A DNA stretch of 64,000 nt. Source: Dehalococcoidia bacterium. GTDB lineage: Bacteria > Chloroflexota > Dehalococcoidia > CAUJGQ01. The stretch lies in NCBI GenBank assembly GCA_035310145.1, contig DATGEL010000061.1, positions 28,732 to 92,731 on the forward strand, read 5' to 3'. Numbering within the stretch: position 1 is the stretch's first letter; every line of letters starts with the position of its first letter. The position numbers and the translations under genes are program-made. The notes below the pieces were generated by a model. That model did not search any database, was not told the DNA's origin, and saw only the letters and a list, made by a program, of their open reading frames with translations. Below are positions 42,346 to 51,279 of the stretch, one piece after another.

Positions 42346-43329
42346 ATGGGTGATCTGACTGGCGTGCGGGCTCTGGTTACCGGTGGCGCCGGGCTGGTGG
42401 GTTCTTACATCACCGATCAGTTGTTGGCGGCCGGCGCTTCGCGGGTTGTCGTCGTGGATGACTTCGTCCGCGGTCGCTGGGAGAACCTTGACGCGGCGAT
42501 CGCCGGCGGGCGCGTCACCGTGCTGCAGGGCGACATTTGCGACCGCGAGCTGATCTTCGAGGCAACCCGCGAGGTTGACCTCATCTTCCACCAGGCGGCG
42601 CTGCGCATTACGCACTGCGCCGAGGAACCGGTGCGGGCGATCCAGGTGATGGTTCACGGGCTGCAGAACGTGCTCGACGCGGCACGAGAGTCGCGGGTGC
42701 AGAAGATCCTTGCGGCTTCAAGCGCCTCCGTCTACGGCGAGGCGAGCTACCTACCCATGGATGAGATCCACCCGTTCAACAACCGCACGCTCTACGGCGC
42801 CGCCAAGATCGCCAACGAGCAACTGCTGCGGGCCTATTACGAGATGTATGCGCTCGACTACGTGGCTCTGCGCCCGTTCAACGTGTACGGCCCCCGGATG
42901 GACATCTACGGCGTCTACACCGAGGTGATGATCCGCTGGCTCGAACGGCTTTCCCGCGGCGAGCGGCCGGTGATCTTCGGCGATGGCACCCAGACCATGG
43001 ACTTCGTGCACGTGGAGGACGTGGCGCGCGCGTACCTGCTCGCGGCAGTTTCCCCGGCAAGCGACGTCGTGCTGAATGTTGGCTCCGGCACGGAGACCAG
43101 TCTCCGCGCCCTGTGTGGCTTGCTCTGCGAGGCGATGGAACGGCCGGAGATAGAGCCGGAGTTCCAGGCGCCGCGGAAGGTGAACCCGGTCAGCCGCAGA
43201 CAGGCGTCGGTCTCGCTGGCGCACGAGCGCATCGGCTTCGAGACGAGTATCGGCCTGCGTGAGGGACTGCGCTCGCTTGTCCATTGGTTCGAGGGCATTG
43301 CGCCCGGCGCCCTGGCGGCCGTGCCATGA
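42346..43329 (+). CDS. NAD-dependent epimerase/dehydratase (extended SDR)
   Basis: A 327-residue sugar-nucleotide enzyme: TGGAGLVGSYITDQLL (NAD site), FHQAALRITHC, SSASVYGEASY, the catalytic pair YGAAKIANEQLL (Tyr-x3-Lys), and RPFNVYGPRM. The set is typical of UDP-glucose/UDP-N-acetylglucosamine 4-epimerases and related enzymes. The stop overlaps the following aminotransferase start (ATGA). Exact sugar is uncertain. Confidence 0.92.
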   Translation: MGDLTGVRALVTGGAGLVGSYITDQLLAAGASRVVVVDDFVRGRWENLDAAIAGGRVTVLQGDICDRELIFEATREVDLIFHQAALRITHCAEEPVRAIQVMVHGLQNVLDAARESRVQKILAASSASVYGEASYLPMDEIHPFNNRTLYGAAKIANEQLLRAYYEMYALDYVALRPFNVYGPRMDIYGVYTEVMIRWLERLSRGERPVIFGDGTQTMDFVHVEDVARAYLLAAVSPASDVVLNVGSGTETSLRALCGLLCEAMERPEIEPEFQAPRKVNPVSRRQASVSLAHERIGFETSIGLREGLRSLVHWFEGIAPGALAAVP

Positions 43330-44447
43330 TCCCCATCACCCGGCCATGGGTCGGCGAGGAAGAAGCGGCGGCGGCGGCCGAGGTTGTGCGTTCGGGCTGG
43401 CTTTCGCAGGGCCCCCGCGTGCAGGCCTTCGAAGTGGAGTTGGCGCGCTATGTCGGCGCGCGGTGCGCGGTGGCAACCAGCAACTGCACGACAGCCCTGC
43501 ACCTGGCCCTGCTCGCGGCCGGCGTGCGTCCCGGCGACGAGGTGATCTGCCCCTCCTTCAGCTTCATCGCCACCGCCAATGCGATTGTTCATGCCGGCGC
43601 AACGCCGGTCTTTGTCGACATCGATCCGGCAACGTACACCGTCGATCCCGGGCAGCTGGAAGCGGCGATCACCGCCCGAACCGCGGCGCTCATGCCGGTG
43701 GATCAGATCGGGCTGGCGGCCGATATGGCCGCGATCCGCGAGATCGCGGAACGCCACGGTCTGCCGATCGTGGAGGATGCGGCGCCCGCGCTTGGTGCGA
43801 CGGTGGGAGAAGCGCGGGTCGGGAGCCTCGCGTCGTTCACCTGCTTCAGTTTTCACCCGCGCAAGAGCATCACCACGGGCGAGGGCGGCGTGATCACGAC
43901 CGACAACACCGAGGCCGCGGATCGCCTGCGTCGCCTGCGCTCGCACGCGGCCTCGACCTCCGACCTGGCCCGCCACCGGTCCGGCAGCATTGAGCTGGAG
44001 ACGTACGAGGAGCTGGGTTTCAACTGCCGGATGACCGACATGCAGGCCGCGGTCGGGCTGGTGCAGTTACAGAAGCTGGAGCAGATCCTCGGCGAGCGCC
44101 GGCGGCTGGCCGAACGCTACCGCGCCGCCTTCGCCGGCGAAGCGCGGCTCGAGACCCCGGCTGAGCCGGCGGACCGGCGGCACACGTATCAATCGTATTG
44201 CGTGCGCCTGCGCGGCGGCCGGCCGCGCGCGCGGATCATGACAGAGCTGGCCGGCAAGGGCATCGCCACGCGCCGCGGCGTCATGGCGATTCACCTCGAA
44301 CCGTACTACCGCCAACAAACGCCCGATCTGTGCCTGCCGGAGACGGAACGCGCGGCGGCGGAAACGCTCTTGCTCCCCCTCTACGTCGGCATGACCGGGG
44401 ACGAACAGGACGCGGTCGTGGCAGCGTTACGCACGGCGCTGCGCTGA
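43326..44447 (+). CDS. DegT/DnrJ/EryC1-type aminotransferase (1)
   Basis: A 373-residue PLP enzyme of the sugar aminotransferase family. Features are ITRPWVGEEEAAAAAEVVRS at the start, SNCTTALHLALLAAGV (PLP phosphate), VEDAAPALGA, and the Schiff-base Lys in FSFHPRKSITTGEGG. It uses glutamate to aminate a keto-sugar nucleotide. ATG 43326 overlaps the epimerase stop and starts at the conserved N terminus. It may follow the Gfo/Idh oxidoreductase or a 4,6-dehydratase product. Confidence 0.92.
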   Translation: MIPITRPWVGEEEAAAAAEVVRSGWLSQGPRVQAFEVELARYVGARCAVATSNCTTALHLALLAAGVRPGDEVICPSFSFIATANAIVHAGATPVFVDIDPATYTVDPGQLEAAITARTAALMPVDQIGLAADMAAIREIAERHGLPIVEDAAPALGATVGEARVGSLASFTCFSFHPRKSITTGEGGVITTDNTEAADRLRRLRSHAASTSDLARHRSGSIELETYEELGFNCRMTDMQAAVGLVQLQKLEQILGERRRLAERYRAAFAGEARLETPAEPADRRHTYQSYCVRLRGGRPRARIMTELAGKGIATRRGVMAIHLEPYYRQQTPDLCLPETERAAAETLLLPLYVGMTGDEQDAVVAALRTALR

Positions 44448-44463
44448 TAGCCGGAGAGCAGGC

Positions 44464-45270
44464 ATGTCGACCAGGTTAGTGCTCAAGCGGCTCACGCGAC
44501 GGACAGGGCTCCGTCGCCACCATGTCGCGGCCGCGCGGATGTGCTGTGAACGGGCGCTGCTGGCGGCGGTGCCCCGCTCCCGGACGGCCGCGAGTGGGCG
44601 CATCCTCTGCTATCACTCGGTCGGGACGCCCGCCTGGGGTGTGAACGATGTCAGCCCGCGCCGCTTCGCGCAGCACCTGCACTGGCTGCTCGACGCCGGC
44701 TGCCGCATCGTGCCCGCCGAGGCGATCGCGCGCGGCCAGGCGGGCCCGCGCGACGTGGCGCTTACCTTCGACGACAACCTGGCGAGCGTCGAGCGCAACG
44801 CCGCACCGCTGCTCGCGAGCGTGCGCGTTCCCTGGACCCTCTTCGTCGTCACGGACTGGGCAGAGGGAAGGCATGACTTTGAGCGCGGCACCTTCCTCGA
44901 CTGGGCCGCGATCGAGCGGTTGGCGGGGCAGGGGGCCGCGATCGGCAGCCATTCGGTGACGCACCCGAACTTCGGCCGGCTCGACGAACACCGCACGGTC
45001 GTTGAGCTGGAGCAGTCGCGGCAGGTGATCGAGCAGCGGCTCGGCATCGTGCCGCAAAGCTTCGCTATCCCGCTTGGACAGTCTGACAACTGGAACGCCA
45101 CGGCACAGGCCACAGCGGAGGCGGCCGGCTACGAGCTGGTGTACGCCCAGGCCGGGGAGACACGCCCGGCCGGCACGGTCGCCCGCACGTTCATCACGCG
45201 CTTTGACGGCAAACGTCTGTTCAATGCCGCGCTGCGAGGCGCGTTCGACACGTGGGAGGAGTGGGTGTGA
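44464..45270 (+). CDS. Polysaccharide deacetylase (NodB homology domain)
   Basis: A 268-residue protein with the NodB-type motifs ILCYHSVG, ALTFDDNLAS (TFDD), IGSHSVTHPNFG (metal-binding HxxxH) and FAIPLGQSDNWN in place of the usual FAYPxG. No signal peptide is clear, so it may act in the cytoplasm on a lipid-linked or nucleotide-linked intermediate. The stop overlaps the next gene (GTGA). It may remove acetyl from an amino sugar of the repeat unit. Confidence 0.88.
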   Translation: MSTRLVLKRLTRRTGLRRHHVAAARMCCERALLAAVPRSRTAASGRILCYHSVGTPAWGVNDVSPRRFAQHLHWLLDAGCRIVPAEAIARGQAGPRDVALTFDDNLASVERNAAPLLASVRVPWTLFVVTDWAEGRHDFERGTFLDWAAIERLAGQGAAIGSHSVTHPNFGRLDEHRTVVELEQSRQVIEQRLGIVPQSFAIPLGQSDNWNATAQATAEAAGYELVYAQAGETRPAGTVARTFITRFDGKRLFNAALRGAFDTWEEWV

Positions 45271-46226
45271 GCCTGCCGGCGCCACCACTGGTCTCGGTAA
45301 TCGTACCGACCCGCGACCGCCCGGCGCTGCTGCGCGAAGCGCTGGGCAGCATTCGCGCCCTGGAGGGACCGGATCTGGCGCTTGAAGTTATCGTCGCGGA
45401 CAACGGCGCGAATCCGGAGACGGGCGCGGTCGCTCGCGAATTCGGCGCCCGCTGCGTGCGCGCGGAACGCCTGGGAGCAAGCGCGGCGCGCAACGCCGGC
45501 CTGCGTGCCGCCAGCGGCGAATTCCTCGCCTTCCTCGACGACGACGACGTCTGGCTGGCTGAACACCTGCGGCCCCAGCTGGCGCTGCTCTCGCGGCGGC
45601 CAGAGCTCGCCGCCGTGCTGGGCCAGGCCCAGTGCACTGACGAGCAGCGAACACCGCTCTACGGCCCGGGGCCGGTGCGGCTTGCGGGCGACGGCGACGT
45701 GCTGCACGACCTGTTCGCGCAGATGCCGCAAATCGGTGCGCTCGTGGCACGTGCTTCCGTGCGCGAGACGGTCGGCGAGCTCGATGAGACGTTGCTGAGC
45801 GACGAGGATTGGGACTGGCAGCTCCGCATCGCCTTGAAGCACCTGGTTGGCTTTGTGCCGGTGCCCTGCGTGCTCTTCCGCCAGCGGCCGGTCACGGCCG
45901 ACGACGATCTGCGCTGGCGGCGCTGGCCGTACACACGGCGGGTCTTTCTCAACAACGTGCGCCGGGCGAGTAGCCGCCGGCCCTCGCTCCCGTACCTGGC
46001 GCGCTGCTACCTGCGGCACTGCGGTTGGTACTATGGCATCTCTCTGTGGAGCGCCCTGGAACACGCGCATGCGAACGAACGACGCGCTGCCGCACGGGAG
46101 CTGACGCGGGCGCTGCGTATTGCGCCGCTCCACGCCCTGCGCGATCTGCCACGTCCCGGTGCCCTGTGGTCGACGTTTGGCGCGCTGATAAAGCGACCGC
46201 GGCGGCGGACAGCGGCGGCCGAGTGA
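45267..46226 (+). CDS. Family 2 glycosyltransferase
   Basis: A 319-residue GT-A enzyme: VSVIVPTRDRPALLREALGS, VIVADNGANPETGAVAREFG, GASAARNAGLRAASGEFLAF and the DXD-type LDDDDVW. The C-terminal part is basic and likely membrane-associated. GTG 45267 is used because it gives the standard N terminus and a 4-base overlap with the deacetylase. Donor and acceptor are unknown. Confidence 0.9.
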   Translation: MSLPAPPLVSVIVPTRDRPALLREALGSIRALEGPDLALEVIVADNGANPETGAVAREFGARCVRAERLGASAARNAGLRAASGEFLAFLDDDDVWLAEHLRPQLALLSRRPELAAVLGQAQCTDEQRTPLYGPGPVRLAGDGDVLHDLFAQMPQIGALVARASVRETVGELDETLLSDEDWDWQLRIALKHLVGFVPVPCVLFRQRPVTADDDLRWRRWPYTRRVFLNNVRRASSRRPSLPYLARCYLRHCGWYYGISLWSALEHAHANERRAAARELTRALRIAPLHALRDLPRPGALWSTFGALIKRPRRRTAAAE

Positions 46227-46265
46227 GCCTGCCGCCGCGCTGACGCGGCTCGGCCGGAGGAGTCT

Positions 46266-46877
46266 GTGGAAGAGACCATGGTCCATGCAACGGCGCTGGT
46301 GGAATCGGAGTACATCGGCGCCGGCACGCGCGTCTGGGCGTTCGTTCACGTACTCCCGGGTGCGCGGATCGGCCGCAACTGCAACATCGGCGACCACACC
46401 TTCATCGAGGGCGGCAGCCGCATCGGCGACGGCGTCACGGTGAAGAACGGCTGCCTGATCTGGGACGGCGTGACGATCGGCGACGGCGCGTTCATCGGCC
46501 CGGGCGTCACCTTCACCAACGATCGCCGCCCGCGCTCCGCCCGCACGGAGGCTGTCACCGCCGTCGCGCCGCAGCGCGACTGGTTGGTATCGACCATCGT
46601 TGAGGCGGGCGCTTCGCTCGGCGCCCGCGCCGTTGTCGTCGCCGGCGTCCGGATCGGCGCCTTCGCGATGGTTGGCGCGGGCGCCGTGGTCACACGCGAT
46701 GTTCCAGCGCACGCGCTGGTCTACGGCAATCCGGCGCGGCGGCGAGGCTGGGTCTGCCGCTGCGGGCAGTCGCTCGCGCTTGCGCACGATCGGGCTGCCT
46801 GTGCCGCCTGCGGTCTGCGCTACCGGTTGAGCGCTGCCGGGCTTGCCTGCGAGTCCGAGAGCGAGGTAACGGCGTGA
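46266..46877 (+). CDS. Left-handed beta-helix N-acetyltransferase with C-terminal zinc ribbon
   Basis: A 203-residue protein with hexapeptide repeats (ARIGRNCNIGDHTFIEGGSR, IGDGVTVKNG, IGDGAFIGPGVTFTNDRRPR) and the VVVAGVRIGAFAMVGAGAVV segment, as in WbpD/WlbB/FdtC sugar N-acetyltransferases. The last 45 residues carry CRCGQ and CAACG, a probable zinc ribbon not needed for the basic fold. GTG 46266 has GGAGGAG upstream. With the aminotransferase that follows it likely makes an N-acetylated amino sugar nucleotide. Confidence 0.9.
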   Translation: MEETMVHATALVESEYIGAGTRVWAFVHVLPGARIGRNCNIGDHTFIEGGSRIGDGVTVKNGCLIWDGVTIGDGAFIGPGVTFTNDRRPRSARTEAVTAVAPQRDWLVSTIVEAGASLGARAVVVAGVRIGAFAMVGAGAVVTRDVPAHALVYGNPARRRGWVCRCGQSLALAHDRAACAACGLRYRLSAAGLACESESEVTA

Positions 46878-48070
46878 TGGAGCGGATCCCCTTCGTGGAT
46901 CTCGCGGCGCAGCAGCGGCGCATCGCCGCGGAAGTCGAGCACGCGATCGCCGCGGTGCTGAGCCGCTGCGACTTCGTGCTCGGCCAGGACGTCGGCGCCT
47001 TCGAGGCCGAGTTCGCGCGGTACCTCGATGTGGGGCACGCCGTTGGCGTCAGTAACGGCCTGGACGCCCTGCGGCTGGCTTTGCTGGCGCTCGACATCGG
47101 GCCGGGCGACGAGGTGATCGTGCCGGCGAATACCTACATCGCCACGGCGCTCGCGGTCAGTTCCGTCGGCGCGCGCCCGGTGCTGATCGACTGCGAACCC
47201 GGAACCTACACGCTCGACCCGCGGCTGTTGCCGGCGGCATTGACGCCGCGCACGCGGGCGATCATCCCCGTGCACCTCGCCGGCCAGGCAGCCGACATGG
47301 ACCCGATTCTCGGCATCGCCCGTAGCGCCGGTGTCGCGGTGATCGAGGACGCTGCCCAGGCGCACGGCACGCGGTATCAGGGGCGTGGCTGCGGGTCGCT
47401 GGGAGATATCGGCTGTTTCAGCTTCTACCCGAGCAAGAACCTGGGCGCCTACGGCGACGGCGGGGCGGTGACGACCGGCGATGCGTACCTGGCAGAGCGA
47501 ATTCGCCGGCTGCGCGACAACGGCCAAACGGCGAAGTACGTCCATGTCGAACCGGGTCTGAATGCCCGGCTCGATACACTGCAGGCCGCCATCCTGCGGG
47601 TGAAGCTGCCCCATCTGGACGCCTGGAACGGCGAGCGCGCCGCGCACGCCGCCGCGTACCGCCGGCAGCTCGCCGATGTCGGCGACCTTGCGCTGCCGGT
47701 CTGCGCGACGTGGTCGACGCATATCTACCACCTGTTCATCGTGGAAACGGAGCGGCGCGACGCGTTGCAGCAACACCTGACCGACGCCGGCATCGCGACG
47801 GGCATTCACTATCCCGTGCCCATCCACCTCCAGGAGGCGTACGCGGCGCTTGGCGGCCATGCCGGCGACTTCCCGAACGCCGAGCGTGCTGCCCGGCGCA
47901 TGCTCTCGCTGCCGATGTATCCCGAACTGAGCGACGCGCAGATCGCGCGCACCTGCGCGGCCGTGCGCTCCTTCTTCGAGACGGCGGCGCAGCCGGAAGC
48001 GGCGCGGCGCCCGCACGGCCAGGAGGGCGCCGCACCGCGCCGGCCATCCTCCCTGCCCGCTCGGGTGTGA
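46877..48070 (+). CDS. DegT/DnrJ/EryC1-type aminotransferase (2)
   Basis: A 397-residue PLP enzyme similar in type to FdtB/QdtB: IPFVDLAAQQRRIAAEVEHA, SNGLDALRLALLAL, VIPANTYIATALAVSSVGA, IEDAAQAHGTRYQGRGCGSL and Lys in FYPSKNLGAYGDGG. ATG 46877 overlaps the acetyltransferase stop by one base (TGATG). The acetyltransferase-aminotransferase pairing is typical for 3-acetamido-3-deoxy or 3,6-dideoxy sugars. It is distinct from the DegT protein at 43326. Confidence 0.92.
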   Translation: MERIPFVDLAAQQRRIAAEVEHAIAAVLSRCDFVLGQDVGAFEAEFARYLDVGHAVGVSNGLDALRLALLALDIGPGDEVIVPANTYIATALAVSSVGARPVLIDCEPGTYTLDPRLLPAALTPRTRAIIPVHLAGQAADMDPILGIARSAGVAVIEDAAQAHGTRYQGRGCGSLGDIGCFSFYPSKNLGAYGDGGAVTTGDAYLAERIRRLRDNGQTAKYVHVEPGLNARLDTLQAAILRVKLPHLDAWNGERAAHAAAYRRQLADVGDLALPVCATWSTHIYHLFIVETERRDALQQHLTDAGIATGIHYPVPIHLQEAYAALGGHAGDFPNAERAARRMLSLPMYPELSDAQIARTCAAVRSFFETAAQPEAARRPHGQEGAAPRRPSSLPARV

Positions 48071-48086
48071 GCTTGGAGCGAAACGC

Positions 48087-48164
48087 ATGTGGCGACGGCT
48101 GCGGCAGCTTTGGGCCTACATCCGCCGGAACGACCTGACGGGCATGGACGACATCGTCGCATGA
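48087..48164 (+). CDS. Candidate 25-residue small protein
   Basis: An ATG with GGAG 8 bases upstream opens a 25-codon frame starting MWRRLRQLWAYIRRNDL and ending GMDDIVA. It lies 16 bases after the aminotransferase stop and before the sulfation genes. The first half is basic with evenly spaced Trp, Leu and Tyr, compatible with an amphipathic membrane-binding helix. No family is recognised, and its size makes chance occurrence possible. Confidence 0.3.
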   Translation: MWRRLRQLWAYIRRNDLTGMDDIVA

Positions 48165-48360
48165 GCCCGCATTGGCCGCAGCGCGCCCGATCGCGCCGTG
48201 GCCCGAACCACCCCGGCGCGGCTCAGGTGCCTTCACGCGTGCCAGCCATCAGTTCCCAGCCTCTCCACTCGAACCGCACGCACGGCGCACCAGTTCCGTG
48301 CACCGCAATGGATAAGGTGAGTGACAGGTACGTATGAGCTTGATCACGAGGTGCGCTGCG

Positions 48361-49611
48361 ATGTCCCTGCCGGCGCAAGTCACCGCCGCTGAGCTCCACC
48401 CCAACGGCGCCGTCGAAACCGGCGAGCGATCTGGCGCCTCGGAGCTGATCGCGCCGCACGGCGGCACGCTGGTTGACCGCCAGCTCGTCGGTGAACCACT
48501 GCTCGCCGCACGCGCGGCGTTGCCCGGCCTCCGCCATATAGAGCTTGACCTCAGAGCCTTTGCCGACCTGGAGTGCATCGCCACCGGCGTCTACTCTCCG
48601 CTCAGCGGCTTCATGGGCGCAGCGGATTATCGCTCCGTATTGAGCGAGATGCGGCTTGCCAACGGTCTGCCGTGGTCGATCCCCATCACGCTCTCCATCG
48701 CGCAGGACGCGGCGGAGGGAATCTCTGCCGGCAGTCAGATTGCCTTGACCTGGCGTTCCCAGCCGCTGGCGCTGATGCGTGTCGATGACCGCTTCGCCGT
48801 TGACCTCCATGAAGAGGCGGTGCAGGTCTACGGCACGGCGGACACGGACCACCCCGGCGTTGCTGCGTTGATGGGCCGAGGCGGACTCTATCTTGGCGGT
48901 CCGATTTCGCTCATCGATCGGCTGCCCGCCCGAGAGTTCGCGGACCTGCGTCTTACCCCGAGCCAGACCCGCGCCGAGTTCAGGCGACGCGGCTGGCGCA
49001 GCATCGTCGCCTTCCAAACGCGCAACCCGATTCATCGCGCACACGAATACCTGCAAAAGACGGCGCTGGAAGCGGTCGATGGCCTGTTCGTGAATCCGCT
49101 CGTTGGCGCTACGAAGGACGATGACGTGCCCGCGGCGGTGCGTATGCAGAGCTATCAGGTCATCCTCGAACGCTACTACCCGGCGCAGCGGACGCTGCTC
49201 GGTGTGTTTCCCGCCGCCATGCGTTACGCCGGTCCGCGCGAGGCGATCCTCCACGCGCTCGCCCGCAAGAACTACGGCTGCACGCACTTCATCGTCGGCC
49301 GGGACCATGCGGGCGTTGGCAACTACTACGGCACCTACGCGGCGCAGGAGATCTTCGCCCAGTTTGCTCCGGCGGAGCTGGGCATCACCCCGGTAAAACT
49401 CGAGCACGCCTTCTACTGCACCGTCTGTGCGCAGATGGCGACCGCCAAGACCTGCCCCCACGACCGCTCCGAGCACGTCCACCTCTCCGGGACGGCCGTG
49501 CGCGGCATGTTGCAGCGCGGCGAGCAGCTGCCCGAGCGCTTCACACGGCCCGAGGTGGCCCGCATACTGGCCGATGCCTACGCCCAGGCGGCAAGCGAGG
49601 TGGCGCGATGA
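48361..49611 (+). CDS. sat: Sulfate adenylyltransferase (ATP sulfurylase)
   Basis: A 416-residue enzyme making APS from sulfate and ATP. The signatures are [14 protein letters not shown] near the N terminus, [25 protein letters not shown] (the QxRNPxHxxH motif), [13 protein letters not shown] and the SGTxVR motif [10 protein letters not shown]. It is the monofunctional Sat/MET3-type enzyme, not CysD/CysN. ATG 48361 has GAGGTG 7 bases upstream; ATG 48334 is an alternative. The stop overlaps the APS kinase start (ATGA). No assimilatory sulfite or PAPS reductase genes are near, so the product is destined for sulfation. Confidence 0.95.
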   Translation: MSLPAQVTAAELHPNGAVETGERSGASELIAPHGGTLVDRQLVGEPLLAARAALPGLRHIELDLRAFADLECIATGVYSPLSGFMGAADYRSVLSEMRLANGLPWSIPITLSIAQDAAEGISAGSQIALTWRSQPLALMRVDDRFAVDLHEEAVQVYGTADTDHPGVAALMGRGGLYLGGPISLIDRLPAREFADLRLTPSQTRAEFRRRGWRSIVAFQTRNPIHRAHEYLQKTALEAVDGLFVNPLVGATKDDDVPAAVRMQSYQVILERYYPAQRTLLGVFPAAMRYAGPREAILHALARKNYGCTHFIVGRDHAGVGNYYGTYAAQEIFAQFAPAELGITPVKLEHAFYCTVCAQMATAKTCPHDRSEHVHLSGTAVRGMLQRGEQLPERFTRPEVARILADAYAQAASEVAR

Positions 49612-50231
49612 CGGAGCGAAGCGCAACGGTGTGGCTCACCGGGCTCAGCGGAGCTGGAAAGAGTACCATCGCGCAGGCCCTGGTGACGGCGCTGCGCGCT
49701 CACGGCCGGCGAGTCGAGTGCCTCGACGGCGACGTGATGCGCGAACGTCTGTGCAAGGGGCTGGGGTTCAGCAAGGAAGACCGGGACGAGAACATCCGCC
49801 GTATCGGCTTCGTCGCTGAGCTGTTAACGCGCCACGGCGTCTTCGCCATCGTCGCGGCGATTTCGCCCTATCGCGAGGCACGATCGGAGGTCCGCGCCCG
49901 CATCGCCGATTTCATCGAGGTGTATGTGGATGCACCCCTCGACGTGTGCGAACAGCGGGATGTGAAGGGCTTGTATCGGCGCGCGCGCGCCGGCGAGATT
50001 GCGCATTTCACCGGCATCGATGATCCGTACGAGCCGCCGCTTGCGCCGGAGGCTATCTGCCGCACGGCGAGGCAGTCCGTGCAGGAGAGCGTGGAGACGA
50101 TCCTTGATTGCCTTCGCGCACGCAGCCTCCTTGCCCTGCCGTCTTCCCAGAACGGACACCTTCGCGAGCCCATGATGAGCGGCGATCTGACGCATCGCGT
50201 GGCGGCAGGGGGTATGGATAGGCATGTCTGA
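49608..50231 (+). CDS. cysC: Adenylylsulfate kinase (APS kinase)
   Basis: A 207-residue enzyme phosphorylating APS to PAPS. Walker A is [11 protein letters not shown], then [32 protein letters not shown] and the lid region [15 protein letters not shown]. It is single-domain and complete, with an extra tail of about 25 residues. It overlaps the sat stop by 4 bases and the sulfotransferase start by 8, so the three enzymes are translated as a unit. Confidence 0.95.
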   Translation: MTERSATVWLTGLSGAGKSTIAQALVTALRAHGRRVECLDGDVMRERLCKGLGFSKEDRDENIRRIGFVAELLTRHGVFAIVAAISPYREARSEVRARIADFIEVYVDAPLDVCEQRDVKGLYRRARAGEIAHFTGIDDPYEPPLAPEAICRTARQSVQESVETILDCLRARSLLALPSSQNGHLREPMMSGDLTHRVAAGGMDRHV

Positions 50232-51183
50232 TCGACTGGCCGCGCCCGCGGCCTCTCGGCCGCCCGCTGCAACCATGCCCGTCACCCCCACCTTTCTCGT
50301 GCTTGGCGCGGCGAAGGCCGGGACGGATGCCATCTACAGTCAACTGGGCCAACATCCAGAGGTGTACGTGAGTCCCGTCAAGGAGACGAACTACTTCGTC
50401 TTTTGCGGCGAGCGGCTGCACTTCTCCGGCCCGGGTGACGAGCGCGCGCTGGACGAATGCCGAATCGTTTCGCAGACGGAGTATCTGTCGCTCTTCGCCG
50501 CGGCGGCCGGCGCAAAGGCGATCGGCGAGGCCTCTCCGTGGTACCTGTACCGGCCGGAAGTGCCGGATCGCATCCGCGGCATGCTGCCGGAGGCACGGCT
50601 GATCGCCGTGCTGCGCCATCCGCTTGACCGGGCATTCTCGGCCTTCGCCATGCTGCACCGCGACGCGCGGGAGCCAGAAACCGAATTCGCCAGGGCGCTG
50701 CAGGCCGAGCCGCGGAGGATCGCCGCCGGCTGGGAGCCGATCTGGCACTACCGGGCGATGGGCCGGTACGCAGAGCAGCTGGAGCGTTTTCTGGCGATCT
50801 TTCCTCGCGAACAGCTTCGCATCTACCTGTACGATGACTTTCTTGCCACGCCCCTCACGGTGATCCAGGACATCTTTGCCTTCATCGGCGTCGATCCTGC
50901 CTTTGTGCCCGATACGTCCGCACGACCGAATGTGTCTTATGTGCCGAAGCACCATCGCCTGCACCGGCTGCTGCTGCGCGACGGGCGGGCCGCACGTCTC
51001 GCCAGGATCGCCCTCCCCGCCGGTCCGCGCCAGAAGCTGAAGTGGGCAATCGTGCGCCGCAACCTGAGGCGCCCCGAGCTGCCGAATTCCCTCCGCCGTG
51101 AGCTGATCGGTAGCTTCGCGGAGGAGATCAGCCGTCTCGAACGGTTGCTGGATCGCGACCTCACCGCCTGGCGCACCGCCTGA
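50224..51183 (+). CDS. PAPS-dependent sulfotransferase
   Basis: A 319-residue sulfotransferase-family protein. The 5'-phosphosulfate loop is [20 protein letters not shown] (Lys in KAGT) and the 3'-phosphate region is [23 protein letters not shown]-type sequence [10 protein letters not shown] follows, common in heparan-type and bacterial carbohydrate sulfotransferases. It overlaps cysC and lies inside a polysaccharide locus, so the acceptor is probably the locus glycan or its lipid-linked repeat unit. Confidence 0.92.
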   Translation: MSDRLAAPAASRPPAATMPVTPTFLVLGAAKAGTDAIYSQLGQHPEVYVSPVKETNYFVFCGERLHFSGPGDERALDECRIVSQTEYLSLFAAAAGAKAIGEASPWYLYRPEVPDRIRGMLPEARLIAVLRHPLDRAFSAFAMLHRDAREPETEFARALQAEPRRIAAGWEPIWHYRAMGRYAEQLERFLAIFPREQLRIYLYDDFLATPLTVIQDIFAFIGVDPAFVPDTSARPNVSYVPKHHRLHRLLLRDGRAARLARIALPAGPRQKLKWAIVRRNLRRPELPNSLRRELIGSFAEEISRLERLLDRDLTAWRTA

Positions 51184-51279
51184 ACCGATCGCCCGTCCGG
51201 CGGATGCTGTGCCCTCGCGCCGCTCGCTGTGCGCACCCTCGGCGATGCGGGTCGGCGGCTTATCGTCCTGTCGCTGCGT

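Noticed and set aside
48308..48337. Nine-codon frame whose stop overlaps the alternative sat start
   Set aside because: No ribosome binding site and too short to distinguish from chance; ATG 48361 is also a better sat start.
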